DNA of 64,000 nt from Echeneis naucrates (lineage: Eukaryota > Chordata > Actinopteri > Carangiformes > Echeneidae): assembly GCF_900963305.1 (NCBI RefSeq), contig NC_042524.1, forward strand, positions 11,010,693 through 11,074,692, written 5' to 3'. The notes below the pieces were generated by a model. That model saw only the letters and a program-made list of their open reading frames with translations, was not told the DNA's origin and did not search any database. Shown piece after piece: positions 34,366 to 48,700 of this stretch (the first letter of the stretch is position 1; every line of letters begins with the position of its first letter). The position numbers and the translations under genes are program-made.

Positions 34366-35340
34366 AAGATGGCCTGAGCCGGCTGGCTTTTCTACTTCGG
34401 AGTGAATTGTAACTTGCAGCATTAAATCAGATATCACACAGACATGGCCAGCGGCCCAGCTTCTATTGCTGCTGACAGGAACTGTTAGCTATTAATGTAG
34501 GCGATGACCTGCCCAGCCCAATCTGATCAACACGAAATTACACAGAAATGCCGATAATGTAAATGTAAAACATAAAATATTTCCTATACCTGATTGAGTG
34601 TATGTCAGCGGGAAAGTATTATGCTACAGTGGGTGTGAGGCGCAGGTTGGTCCCTTTGCTTGGCTGGAAAAAGATGGAGAATCTGGATTGTGATGGTACG
34701 TTCACGGATACAGGAAACTGGAGAGTCTCTCTCCTTAGACCTGATTCCAAGGAAGTAGATCAGCGCATATTTTGACCGGGGGGCCGGCGGGTCATACCCG
34801 AGGCAAATTCGGACGATTAAATGTTTTTTAGGCATTAAAATTAAACTTTATATGGTGTGGATGTGTGAATAGTGAAGACAAATTATTATCTGTGCATAAT
34901 TTAAAAAATGACAGAGCAAAGGAACAATCATTGGCACGACCCAGAACCGACAGCGGAGCTGATGTCTGTATTCAATCTGTTCCGCTGTCGTTTGGATCCA
35001 CAAGTTATATGATCCAATACAAACACTGTGTCTTAATTGAGATTCAAATGCATCGGCTGTACAGTGGCTGTCGGGCGTGACTGGTTATGTTGCTGTAATT
35101 TCCGATGACTTGAATGTAGCACATGGGCAGAGGTTTTGTAGAGATCACAGCTGTCCTGGATGTCAGCGTGGAGCACACAGCCATTATCAACACGATGCTC
35201 CTCGATTGTTAACCGAGAAAGAAACAGAAAGCTTTAGGGCCACAACAACCCTTCCTTACTTCTAATGCCATACGCCACTAGTTCACATATGCAACACTTG
35301 GAAGGCTAAGTTTTTAGAAAGTTACAAAGTAAGAATATTC
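34366..35340. promoter_or_regulatory. ap2b1 5' exon/promoter region and mks1 downstream flank
   Basis: The reverse strand carries a GTAAG donor at about 34361-34365, marking the end of the ap2b1 untranslated first exon. CpG-richer sequence with CGG and GCCGGC words lies around 34680-34800. From about 34850 to 35340 I see nothing specific. Confidence 0.45.
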
Positions 35341-35441
35341 AAAAGTGTTTATTGTTGTTATAAAAAAAAAAGTTTATATTACAATGGCTACAATACAATT
35401 TCATGTTTGATATCCTGGAAAATAGGCAGTTCTCTAACTAT

Positions 35442-35462
35442 TATATATATATATATATATAT
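35442..35462. repeat. (TA)n microsatellite
   Basis: Ten TA units in the probable mks1 3' UTR or flank. A reverse-strand AATAAA lies near 35348-35353. Confidence 0.9.
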
Positions 35463-35784
35463 GTCTGTTACATCAGTTTCCAACAACGATCACATCAGAT
35501 AAATACAAAATGTACATGGAATGTCTTTGCACCATTCTTTATTGCTTGACAAGTCATACCTATCTAATCCATATTGTACACCAACACCTCCAAATATGAC
35601 TGCTGTCTTTTTACAGAAAATAAATAGCAATCTTTCTTTTCTCATATATGTTACAATATCGTGAAAACATAGAAAACTGAAATTATTATTCATAATTGCT
35701 TTCACTTTGTAGATCTCACATTCATATGCCTACACCATTTAGGTACCTATAACATTTGAAAGACTGACGGTCATGCTATGTTTT

Positions 35785-38700
35785 TCATGCAGAGGATTCG
35801 GTTTGAAGTTGAGATGTGCTTGTGATTAAATCTCTGGGAAGACTTTCTCTGGCCTCCTCCATCCTTTTCCTGGCTCTCTGGAAGGCCTCTGATAGAGCAA
35901 AAACATGCAATACATACTTAGCACAAGCTAATCTTCTAATATATCTTTGCATCTCCAGAGCGTACAGCGTATATGTAGTTTGGGGTAACTAAATCGGAGT
36001 GAATGTATTTACCCAGGATGGTGCAGACAGCCCCTTGCTGACTAAATCCTCCCAACTGGTCGAAAACTTTCTGTCTCCTTTTCTTCAACATGTTGGCATC
36101 AACAAAGGCCCTGAAACATACACAACAACAAAATAAACCACACATTAACCTACAGCACGGGGAATTAAAATAACAGCATACATTAAAGGACTATGACTTA
36201 ATACTGACATTTCATGCAATTGTGTCACACAGTGATATTACCAAGTAGAAATAGTAAGTAAAATGGTAATATGTATAATAATTATAAATGAAGTATTAAT
36301 TGTGAACATTAATATATGTTTAAATAAGCAGGGTGTGGGTAAAATAGCATGTAGCCGCTTCATTTAACAATTTTTAACAAGCATATCCAGCGCACACCAA
36401 CCTCACATATTTCATAGTTTTTCCCATCAGTGATATTATTTTTTAACACGTTTTACCTGGCTTGCTGTATGCAGTGCAGATTGAAGGTGACACTTCCTGT
36501 GGTTTCAGTGCAAAAGCCAAAACGGCTCAGCCTGTCTCCCTACAGACATATATAGAGGTAAAAAAGATAAAAGGAAAGCTTTCTTTAACATCATTACTGA
36601 CATAACATGGGGGAAAAATGGGAATGCTGTTTATTTGCAATGAAATTTCACAAGAAAAAGAACACAATAAGATTTAGTTTTTTCTGTTATTATAAATGCA
36701 ACTTGAAGTATCTTAGAGGTTACAATGCATACTCAAACCTAGAAAAGAAATGCGGCACAACTATTTAACTTCTGTAAACATAAAATCCAGGCTAATCCAG
36801 TTCACTGCATTTTTCAATTAAAATAAGCAAAAAAAACTAACAGAAAATGATTATGTTAAATCCTACTGAGAAATTGTTGAGGGGTTTGAGCCTACCTTGA
36901 ATGTCCCAGGTATTCGGACATAGCTGGGGTCTTCAAGCTCTGGAGAACCTCCAATAAAGAAGCGTCTCAGTGCTGAGACTGTCCCCTTCTGAAGGGGTCT
37001 CCACGTATGACATGTTAATATATGTTTACCTGGCACAGACAAACACACACACACAAAACATAAAATCTGAATAAATAAGAAGATTGCATTATTTTCTAGG
37101 GAAAAAAAATTGCAATTACTATCAAAAAATTTGTCCATGCAGCCTTTCATATAATCCTACAGGTATTCAATATATGCAGTATACCAGGAATGGCAGGAAA
37201 AAGCAGATAGCCATAGCCTTCAGTTCGATAGCGCTGCCAGGAGTCCAGAGAAAGAACCTTGAAGTAGAGCACCGGCCACTGGGGAATTGATTCTGAAATA
37301 AGGAGAAACCTCACGGGTCACCACTTACAAATAAATTAAATCACTAGTACAATGAAACGCAACACTCAATACATGATACTAACCCTCACTCTCTTTTTCG
37401 CACATGTAGAAAGCTTCAAAGCTGAAGGGAAAACTGAAGAAAGCTACATTTTCCTGTTGGCATATAGAAGACTGGTGATTTAACATCTGTCTCAGAAAAT
37501 AGCTTTTTTAAAAATTTTTTTATAGCATACATACCTTCCCTAACGTTTTGGTTCGGCAGGTCTGGGTAACCCCTGAGAGAGATTGGAATGGCAAGCTGGA
37601 CCAATCTTCAATTAGAACAATACAAGTGGCTGACATTAGTTTTAGTGACTACAAAATCTATCACAATGTAAATATAGTTATGTACGCAATAGTGTTATGT
37701 GACTCACTGTTGGGTAGCTCCATGAAGAAGTGGATGTATAAGTTATCATATTCAAACCCTTTAGCTGAGACTGGGTAGAAGGAAAAAAAATAAAGGTGAT
37801 TGAATCGCGAAAAATTATTACTAATTTAGAAAGAAGTTAACTGTGAGCACAGTCTTTCAACTCACCTATGTCTCCATTCATCAGGTAACGCAGAATACCT
37901 ACAGGAGGCTAGGAGGGACATCTCGTTAGTACAAAAACCCAAACAGAATTTTTCTGCTAAAAAACCAAACTTTTGCTGGCAACAACTTCTGAAATGTTAA
38001 TGTTTTCTGTTGGTTGTTCTCATATACTAATAAACATCAAATAATCAATTTTATATGTAAACATGGTCTGCGGGAAACAATCATGGGCATTTTCCTCATG
38101 AAATGACATACCATTTCAAAGTCATGTCCAACGAGACTATTGAGGTACTCCTTGTGCCTTACATACAACTACAGAAACAGAGAAAAGGGGATGTGTTCAT
38201 GTCGTAATATGCTGTAAGTTTGAATCTATTTTCAGTAATGATCATTGAAAGCAATACACCAAAATTCCCCTTTAATTATGCTTGTCATGAAGAAAGGGTG
38301 AACTCACATCTTTGTACATGTTCTGCTCTCTGTCCTTTTCCTCAGTTTTCATAGGTGCAGATACATTCTCCACAGTAAGACGCCAAACTTCTCGTTTTTC
38401 CCCCTCTGTTACAATCCTGGCCAACAGTACACCAAAAATATAATTAATCAGATATCTCATTCCTTTTTTTATAAATGATAAAGTATTGGACTTTCACACA
38501 TTTGCACGGTATTGTACAGCTTTGACATACAAAATTTCACATAGGTCATACTCTTCATTTAGATAATGTTGAGATGACCGCATATCATCCAGGGCTGTTG
38601 CATGTTTTGAACTTGCCTGTAAGGCTCTTTGCCTTTGTTGAAGTCAGGTTTTATAACAACTGTTCCACTGCAGTCTGATCTTATGGTTACCAGTAAGCAT

Positions 38701-41051
38701 TCATTCTCTTTCTGGCCCAGCCTGAGAGAGCAAATACATGGAGTAACAATTACTACAGCGCAATAAAAGGTTAAGTTACCATGTGGTGCAATTGAACCCA
38801 ATAATAACAAAAGGTTCCTTGATTTAATGAATATTAGTGTAAATTTGTACATAAGATTTTGTAATCTCTTTGTTATTAGAATGGCTTTTCCAGATCTCTA
38901 GCTGGTCTTACTTGCTTTGGGGTCTCTGTGGCTATGGTCTTACCGTCCAGGAGAGCCAAGGTCTGCCATGATGTGCATGGTCTGCATAGCATTATTCACC
39001 ACATGACTGTTTTTCACAAACTCCTCTGTGGGCTCCCAGTTGATGATTTTTGACTTTGGTATACTGCTGTCCCTGTGAAATACACCAGATCACCCTGTCA
39101 ACCATGTTCGAAGCATGTAACTTTACAAGTATAAACTTTAAGTATTAAAAAGCCTCATTTTGGTTAAAGATTTTTCATGAAAGTTGATCCTAACTGTTTT
39201 GTATTTACACAACAACATTGTGTGTTCTACAAACATTATATTAGTTAAAATTAAGAGTCAGATTAGATAAATTTTCAGAATCTTAAAAAAAATGCAATCA
39301 AAGAGACAAGAAGTTATCAGTCAATTAAAATAAAATGAGCTGGTCTTTCACATACATGGTGCGCCTGTCTTGCCGCCTGTGTCTAACACTGGCCATCCTT
39401 TCAGCCAGGAAGGTTGGGCTGGATTTGGTTGTGGTCAACAAGTCAGTTGAGTGCAGCTTCAGGATCAAAAACAAAATATACTTACAAACAAAGTTGCAGA
39501 TACAAATTTTAAATTTTGTGACATTCAATTTCACATCAAAACATTATTTTGGAATAAGTGCAATCCAATAAGAGAAACTATTTCCTCCTGGAACTGTGCA
39601 GAGACTCTGGTTCATTTGTAATGCCAAAGTTTCAGAGAAGGTAGGCTTGCATAAAACTATCATATGGGTCATAGACTGAAATGACAGGACTTCCAACCGA
39701 ATAAAACCTAATCTGATTACTGGTGCCTTTGGGAAATGCCTCTCATCTCTACCTGGTCTCAGGAAAAGGATTTTTAATATTTCACACACATTGTTTAATC
39801 ACTGTCTCTAATTGATCATATTTGAACTTCACTTTTGTATATGAAATCATAATGCTGTGTTAATTGCACTATCACATTGTGATGTAAGATTCAACAAAAC
39901 ATACCAGTTGGTGGAATGGAAGACAGTTTGTGTAGCGGTCATGATCAGTGTATGTGAAAATCCGGTGATTTCGTCGGCCCTTTGCTCTGTTTAGGGCCTT
40001 AACTTCTGTGTGGTACTGCCGGTCCAGTGGGGTCTGACATGCCCCCTCACTCTGAAACAGCTCCATCTCATACTGGAACCACAAATAGAAGGATATAAGG
40101 ATAAGGGGGTGGGGTTTGTAAGCAGAACACAGGCATAATTTTAGCATTATAAATTCTGGTGGGATTAAGAAATTTAGTTTCTACCTGACTGAAGAGTTTC
40201 TCCTGCCACCCAACTACCAGTTCCTCTTCATTATCACCTGGTGACACAGTTACAGAAACATCACGTGACCTAATATGCTTTGAAAGAAATCTAAAATGTG
40301 TTCATTCATTGTAACATTTAAGTCCCTGTACCCATCGAGCAATAATGCACAAATCACTTTCTGTGATAAGATGATTTAAAAAACAAAAAACACAAAATGG
40401 TTTCAGAAGAACAATTGATCTCAAGTTCTCGACCAAAAGCAGTCTGAGGTACATAATTCCTCTAAACAAGACATATCTTAAGAAATACAACTGCTTAAAA
40501 CTACTGAGAACTACTTGCTGTTGGCTGGCAGTGAACTGCTTACTGATTTTGTCATAGATCTCACACCTGATATTCAAAGTCATCAAAACCTGACCAGTTT
40601 GAAAGCCAAGCAGAAAGAAGTTGTAAACATTAAAATCAAATAAGAAATATTAATGTAAGCGGTGCAACTATTAAATTTGTGGATTATGGGCAAAGGAAAA
40701 AGTTAACATCTCAATGGAGATAATAATTTACGTCAATCAATCTCCCAGCTGCAGGGACGACATTTACCCATCTGGCTTTGTGAGGTGAGGGTTTCCAGTT
40801 CAATGGCTCCTCCGCCTTGTTGAGAGAAAACTTCCTGCTGGAGATGCTGAGAGAGGGCGGCTGTGGAGGTCACCCTCTCTATGCGCACCCTGAAGAAGGG
40901 ATACAAAGATGCCACGTTGGTTATTTCAGTTAGTCCTTCTGAGTAATGTTAGCACGACCACCAGAGCTACTTACTTAACCTTCAAGTTTTTCACAGCATC
41001 GCGGGACCGATAGACAGCCTCTCCGGTATCTGTGTTCCAACAGTCTGCCAT
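35785..41051 (-). CDS. mks1: Meckel syndrome type 1 protein (B9 domain, ciliary transition zone)
   Basis: Component of the MKS/B9 module at the ciliary transition zone, which gates membrane proteins into cilia. About 18 exons were traced. Exon 1, about 40980-41051, reads [20 protein letters not shown]. Others lie at about 40770-40890, 40185-40240, 39904-40075 ([12 protein letters not shown]), 39355-39455 ([17 protein letters not shown]), 38945-39074 ([11 protein letters not shown]), 38618-38721, 38307-38416, 38113-38168, 37866-37910, 37708-37770 ([15 protein letters not shown]), 37540-37604 ([10 protein letters not shown]), 37384-37460, 37180-37292, 36895-37032 ([20 protein letters not shown]), 36456-36541, 36014-36113 and 35785-35888 ending TESSA-stop. 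The B9 domain spans roughly the exons from 38307 to 36895. Order and wording match human MKS1 throughout. Confidence 0.95.
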
Positions 41052-42036
41052 TAATATCTGCACGCCTTAGCTCTGAAGTTAGCCGGGGCTGGTAATTCCA
41101 AAGAGTTCAGGTTTGGTAGCTGATAGCGTTTGCAACCCTAAAAGACGAAAATATCAGAAAAAGAACTAATGTTAGGTCTCAGCGCAGTTCACGAAACAAT
41201 TAAAACTAGCAAGCGAACAGTTAAGCCAAAAACACAAGGTATATGGATAGTTTTCGTTGCCATAGAGATAATGTTAGTTCTTCTTCGCTTAATTTTAAGC
41301 AGCATCACTGCCACCCACTGAGCTGGAGGACCAGAGGGGGCAGCACTTGAACACAAAACCACAGTGCTTGATTCTTACCAACCTATTTTTATTTATTTTA
41401 TTTTATTTTTTGTAGAAATAATCAAACACCTCCCATGAAATACTGTGTAAGCTAATGGTCCTTTTTCAGAGACACACCAGTTCACATAGTTTCTCTGCTC
41501 AAGCACAGTTATGAGGTTCTTCTCTACTCTATGCTACAAAGGAGGTCATTTTTACTCCATTACATGTATTTGACATCTTTGACTACTGTCATAGAAGTCA
41601 ATACAGTAATAAAAGTAGGATGATTTAATAAAGGCTCAAAACTAAGTGATATTATTATTATTAGTAGTAGTAGTAGTATTGTTGTTATTCATGATCATTA
41701 ACCTTGTAGGGAAAAGAAGCTGAGTCCTAGTTTCACGAGACAAAATACTTACTCGGACAAAGTGCACTAGTAGAACATTCTTACATCACTCGACGTTTAA
41801 GTACTATCCACAAATGGAAATTAATGTGTTTTATATGTTTTCGTATCCTAATTCCTGCTCTGTATCGCCACTAACACCCGGAGGCGGCAATGACAGCGAT
41901 TTGTTGCTCAATTAAAACGACGAAGAAGACGGGGAGGCTGACGTAGCGGCCGCCCTCCCAGGACCAATCACACCAGCTGGCGGGTCTTGAGTTGTGCAGA
42001 CCTACCCCAGAAAAAATATTAAAACTTTGTCACAGC
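41052..42036. promoter_or_regulatory. Divergent promoter region of mks1 and zw10
   Basis: 985 bp separates the two start codons. It holds CpG-rich sequence near the zw10 side with a CCAAT box (GGACCAATCAC near 41961), GAAGACGG and GGAGGC words, the RFX half-site near mks1, and ATT/AGT triplet runs near 41653-41680. No TATA box is obvious, as expected for housekeeping genes. Confidence 0.6.
41256..41263 (+). promoter_or_regulatory. RFX half-site in mks1 promoter
   Basis: GTTGCCAT, followed by AGAGATAA, gives one perfect X-box half and a weak second half. It lies about 205 bp upstream of the mks1 start. RFX control of ciliary transition-zone genes is established in animals. Use of this site is inference. 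Confidence 0.4.
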
Positions 42037-45000
42037 ATGGCGTCGTTTGTGACTGAAGTACTTGCCAGCTCTGGCAAACTGGAGAAAGAGGATCTCTCCG
42101 GTAAAATCAGCAAACTGTCGCGCAAGGTGGACGACACGAAGGTAAACAGCTGGCTAATATAGCTGTAGCTGCACTGACTAAAGTTTGAACTAGCGTTAGC
42201 TGTGAGTGCTAATGTTGACTTCACCGCCAAATATCTACGGTTATATCATCATGGTGCTGTCTGAAATAAGAATTAGTTACAAAGAAACGCAAACGCATTT
42301 TACAGACCGGACACTTTAGCTTGTTGATAAAGAGTTTGGTGCATTGTGGTTAGCAAGATCGTTAGCTACATGTTGTGTCATCCAACTAGTTACGTGGCCC
42401 GTTATATACAAACATTACAACGTGAAGTCACTTTTGAAACCTTAAGAAAATAACTTGTCGTTAAAAAAGATAATAACTTCTTCTTAGCTGCATTAACATG
42501 AATGCTGGAAATATTTCTGCTTTCTGAAAGTGGTTAGATGATAGAGTTGACGCCAAAGAGCCTATTAACTGTTTTGAGACTAATTGATAATAAAAGTTTT
42601 ACCTGAACTACTGAAACTTTACATCATCAGAGCCGAAGATATTGATGATTAATGTAGCAATTACTGAAATAGTGTTACTCTATTTGTATTAATGGTTTGC
42701 GCACGTACTGACAAATTTCCAATTTAGTAGTATTCTTTAATATTCTTTCTAACCCTAACCCTCTTCTAGGAGGAAGTTTGTGAGATGATCACTAAGAGGT
42801 ATGGTGACTTCCTACCAAGTCTTCAAGGATCTGAGGAGCTAATGATACAGGTCGAAGAGGTCTCAAGAGAAATGGATGCCCTTATAAACTGCATTGAAAA
42901 CGAAGTATGTATGATACTGCTAATAAATTAAAGTAACAGTTCACCTAGATCCATTAAAACAGCTGAACAGACTAGGTTAAGTTTTTCATGTGGTGGATTT
43001 ACAGCTGTGCTGTAGGTTGTTTATTTTTTTTAACGCTTTGATGTTTGTGTATGTAAACACAGGTGCAGCAGAATATCCATGTGGCTGTTGCTGAATATGC
43101 AAAACTGAAGCAACAGTTAGAGAAAAATACTTTAATCATAACAATGCTTGGACACCTAAAAGAGGTACAATGAACACATATTTTCAAATGTAATCTTGTA
43201 AATTGTCATGTCAAAATGCTTTATGACCAGAATAGAAAATAAAATAAACTTCAAATTCATAAGGATGCTCATGGGATATAATTGTAATTTCAGAATGCTT
43301 ATATTATTATAAAATTGTATAAGCAGAAAAAGGTGGTGTTTTGAGCATCCTTAATTAACATGTTTAAAAGATTTTTGGTGGGTGTCTTGGCCTGTTTGTT
43401 TTAGTTTCACAATGCAATGGAGGAATTCAGCAAAGATTTACAGGAGAAGAAGTATGTTGATTCAGCCAATCAACTGGAAAAGGTAAGAGCTGCTTACATT
43501 TGGGTTACATGCTGTACTTTGAAGTAAGATTGGACAATAATCAAAAAGTCATGTAAACTGAGCTGAAGTACACCTTTGTGTACATTAAATGAGATAAAGT
43601 TAATATTCTGAGAAAGTGAAGTGTTTTAGAAGCTTTGTGCAGCTCCTTTGGGATCAATGTATTTGTGGGTGGATGTTCACTGTTGTAGCAGTAGTTAAAA
43701 TTTGAAAATACACACAAATTACCTGAATTTTACCTAGGAAGTGATACCAGCAACACCATTCCATTCAATACAACCAAAAGCATGGCTAAATCACCTCCTG
43801 TGTGAACAAACAACAATTTAAAATATTCACTTTTCATCCTGACGTATGGTCAATGATGAAGAGGAAATCGGTTGACTAAAATGTTTATTACTGGACTGAT
43901 TGATACGTAATGTTTTTTTAGGCTAAAGCCAGTGTGGATTCATTGAAGAGCTGGAAGACTTCCCAGTTGCCGCTGCTCAGTACTCTACGTTCAGAGCTAA
44001 CAGTGCAGAGAGAAAACTTAATTTACCACTTGGGAGATGAATGGAAGCGCCTCGTTATCTGGAGATTGCCATCTGCAAAGGGTGAGACTACTGCAGAAAA
44101 CTGGTTGAAAATTTTCACTACATCTGCAAGGTAAAACTCTGTCATGTATAAATTGCATTGCTTCCATATGGTACCTACATGTGTGTATGCACATGTTACT
44201 TCCAAATCCAAAGCCATATCTCATTGCTCTTACCTTTCATCTAATAGCGGCATTAATTCCAGCCATAAAGTCAGAAAATGCATTTTATAAATTAACAACT
44301 AAGTTTTAAAAATGTTTTAATACATATGACAACAAATCTGTCTGTACAAGCTGTAATAGCTGTGGAATTTATACCACCAGAGCCTGCAGGTGTGAAATCC
44401 TTCCTGAAAGTGGAGCTGAACCTGAGCCATCCCTGCAGTAAGGATGTTGAACCAAAACCACCGGCTTTGCTGTGCTGTGTCCTGCAAGCTCTGGCCATCC
44501 AGGGAGACCTTCAACACAAGATCAAACTCTTCAGTAAATGCAAACAAAACACCACTGACTAACACCTAAATATACTTTGATACCTTCCAGACACTTCATC
44601 TCCAGTTACTTTGATATTCTTAATGAATATCAATTTACGGATAATTGTGCTCAACATGCAGTGCATACAAAATGGGACAGTTGGAATGCAAAATGCCATT
44701 ACATGATCTGTTGGACTTTGTAACTAGGTCTGAAAAAATTATTTAATAATTGTCTAACCGTGATTTTTTTTTTTTTTTTTTTTACGGAATCGCAGTTTCT
44801 TTGTTTAACCGTAATTAAAGCATTTTTTTTGGGGGGGGGGTTGTTTTCATAAGATGGGTCAAAGCGTTGTAACACTTTTGTTTGCATCCATCAAACATGT
44901 TTCCAGTGTCCATGTGCATCCTGCAGCACGACAGAACAGTAACTGTCCCATCAGAGAATGCCTAATGCGCATTGATTTACAGTTGCAAAGTCAAATCGGC

Positions 45001-45680
45001 TTTCTAATGTTCACAATCCAAAAAGAATTGAGTAATTTCATGAGAAACAGTATTGAGAAATGCCCATAACATTAAGCTGGTACGCGTTTGGGTTTCAATT
45101 GAGTGTTTGTTTAGTGTTGGCAATAAAGAAAGGGGAAAAAATAATGTGATGCTGACATAATGTAAGGAGTCTGCAAGCCCCCCTGGTTTCAGCTAAATTA
45201 AGACTGGACGATTGGTCATTTGGGGAGGGACTAGACTGTCAGCCTACTTTTAGCTATAGCATCATTTTGACACTGAATTTGGAAAACGAGACATGAGATG
45301 GAGATTGTTTCTAAATGTAGGACAACTTCTCCATTGTGGGATCATTTTGGTTTCAAGCCCAATCAGAGGGGAGGGCCCACAAATCTGGAAGAGGCAATTT
45401 GATGGCTATGTAAGAAAATGGTCGTGGAAAAAAATGTGAGCACAACCAATTTGAGACAGCATCTCAAAAATCACCATCCCTCACAGTTTGCATTCTCACA
45501 ATTGAACAAATTGATCAGTGCCCCTGCATCAATTGATTGACCCTCTCGGCAACTGTGCAGAGCGGAGTCGTTCAGCCAGCAGTCCAGTGAGGTCCAGACT
45601 CAAGCCAGAGACACTGAACATGCTTGTGTTTCTTGCCTGAAATCTGCCCAACAAATAACCTTTACGGAACCTTTACCTTT

Positions 45681-45731
<51 letters not shown>

Positions 45732-48700
45732 CACATTCATATCAACTAAAATGACATGGGAGAAGTAGTGATGGCTTGGATAATGGGGGGAAAAAAACTA
45801 ATTGGACCAAGAGGGACAATTATATTGTTAATCAAAATTATTTCGGAGACAGTTATTTGTCTAGCAACATTTGGAATTGTTACAGCTCTATTTGTAACAT
45901 CACTGACCTGATGTACAAAAACATACTAGTACCTGAACTTTACATTGTTTGATTTATGGGCCTTGTTAACTTATAAATTTAGCCCAGAGGCAGTGTAGAC
46001 ATTGTTGGATCTGCATACTCATTACTAGTTTGTGTTGTTTCTGTCCCTCAGGTCAAGTACTGTTGAAGAATATGATGAAGCCGTTGGTGATGTACCCATC
46101 ACTGTCAGTGAGGGTAACCAAGCAGCAGGATGAGGGAACCATCCTGGCCTTAGAGTGTTTGGAGGAGAGCCACGAGGAGCGATCCACTCCTTCACAGGTC
46201 TACAGCAAGCTGCTCCTGGTGCTCAAGACACTGCACTCCCATTTGCTAGGTACAGTGTAGCACAGCTGAGCCCATACAGAATTGATATTTCATGCTATGA
46301 GGTTGCTTGTTGTCATTATGTTCATACATATCAAGATTTGAGAAGTGTGTGTGAATTAGATTTCAACTTGCATTCACATGAAAAGCCAGCAGAAACCAAA
46401 ATTCAATATCAATATGGACAAGTTTCATCTGTAAAATAGGGACAGTCTGAGTACGATGTTAACAGCATTCACATGTTAAAGTATTGCTTGATGAGCTTGA
46501 GAAAGGCAAATCACGCGCCTGTTATTTTTCCAGATGTGCCCATTGGTGAAAAAAAGCTCTCAGCCATCATGGGGGAGCTGATTTGGGAAGAATTGTCCCA
46601 GTGCATCATCCACGAGTGTCTTCTCTATTCCATCCCCACCAACAGCAGTCAGCTGGAGAAATACAACACTGTATGGCTCTAACATCAATTTGTACTGCTT
46701 ATGTAGCACATACAGAAAATGCCACGTCTTGACTTTTGCGAGAACTTTATAATGTTAATTTTTAGAGGACTGTCTTTATCTTGCTGTTATAAGATATTAT
46801 TTTTGTGAGTGTAATAACTGTGTCAGTAGTAGAGTGATACTTTGAATGTTTGTTTTTTTTTTTTTTTGGTTTTTTTTTTTCTTGCATTTCATTTTATTTG
46901 TATTTTAGGTGATCAAAGAAACTGAGGACTTTGAGAAGTCTCTAAAGGAGATGGAGTATTTGCAGGGTGATTCCACAGACCTTCTCAAATATGCCAGGGA
47001 TGTCAACTGTCACTTTGCCAGCAAGAAGTGCAAGGACGTTATTGTGGCAGCCCGCAAGCTAATGACCTCCAAAATGCACAACACTGTTAAAGTATGTTAC
47101 ATCGGGCTAAATTTCAGGATGAATATACTAGAACCCAAAATTTCCAGGTGATGATTTTTGTTTTATTTTTTCATTTGTTTATTTATTCTTTCAATCTCCA
47201 TTAGATTACACCCAACTCCAAGCTGCATATCCCCAAGCTGCCTGCTCCAAGTTCAGAGGTGAAGGTGAAGCAAGAGACCAGAAATGAGATGATAACAGAA
47301 AACACAAAACAGCTATCTGCCATGAGTCTGTGCCTACCAGCCTGTCGCATCAGTGAGTCAGTGCAACAGCTGATGGAGCTAACAATCAACACCCTGTGTG
47401 AGGCCGTTGGAAGCTCAACTCAATGGTATGTTATAGTGCTCAAAGAGCTGACTGTCTATTGTACTGTTATGGCTTGGATTTAATATATCCAGCAGCACAA
47501 TGTGATAGTTTGAAAGAAAAACCAAGACTCACCTGACAGGAGTTATGGATCAGGATTTGGCATTTTTTTGATTAAAGAAACGTATATTCTTCCAAAAAGT
47601 ATTTCATTCTGTGTTTTTTGTCCATCATAACAAAGCTATCTAAGTAGGTGTAGCTGCAGCCAGCTGTCAGAAAAAGGGCAGTGAGCTATCTTAGATTAAG
47701 AAACTTGGCAGTCAACACCTTTTGCCAGAGAAACTGCATTATCATGCACAACACACTATCCCATTCACGTAAAACAAATTTGCTTCAGTTTTTACCATTT
47801 TGATCTTTATGAAAATTGAGAGGTCATGATATCTGAATGTTTTGATCCGGGACAGACTCCAATTTCACTGCAATCTCAAATTCATCAGAATGCCAGGCTT
47901 CATCAGCAAAGATGTCTCACTAAAACGCAAAACTTTTGTTATTTTCAGTGCATTACAACTCTTCTTCACTGCGAGAAACATTTTCCAGCTCTTCTATGAC
48001 GTTGTACCAACATACCACAAGTAAGAATGTTTCCATCACATGATGTTTACAGGACACACCAGCACATTTCACATGATGGTGTTGAAGGTTGTTTCTTGTT
48101 TCTCTGACACTCATAGGGAAAACCTGCTGAAGTTCCCTCACTTAGCTGCCATTCAGCACAACAACTGCATGTACCTTGCCCACCACCTTCTCACCTTGGG
48201 TCATCATTTCAGAGCCCACCTGCCCCAGCCCCTCAGTGAGGGTGTTGCAACATTTGTTGACATGGTGCCTGGATTCAGGAAACTGGGTAAATACCCACAG
48301 AATTTTGTGGTCACCAGAAGCTGAATCATCTTGGTAACCAACAATTGGGAAGGGCATTTCTAAAACTGCTGGCTTGGTTTCATTGAAATCTCCTATCAAT
48401 GTTCATGTTCTGCACACTTTCCTTTAGGTGTCCAGTGCTTCTTGGCACAGCTGAATGTTCAAAGAGCTGAACTGTTGGAGAGACTTTCCACTGCTCACAA
48501 CTTTTGCAACCTGGATGATGATGATAATTACATTGCAGCTAGCAAAGCAGTGAGGCAGGTCAGGAAAAAAGTTATATAATATTGTAATTATAAAGATGTA
48601 ATTAATTATTAAAAATTGGGATATTAATGTAACCAATTGTACTCCGTGGAATGTAAGCCTCATAAAGGTCTTATTATTGCTTTTCATCTGTTTGACTGCA

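Noticed and set aside
40260-40270. TCACGTGA E-box in an mks1 intron
   Set aside because: Single 8-base match deep in a gene unrelated to lysosomes; expected by chance at this length.
41318-41345. CCAGAGGGGGCAGC as a CTCF site in the mks1-zw10 promoter
   Set aside because: Alignment to the CTCF core leaves several mismatches at strong positions.
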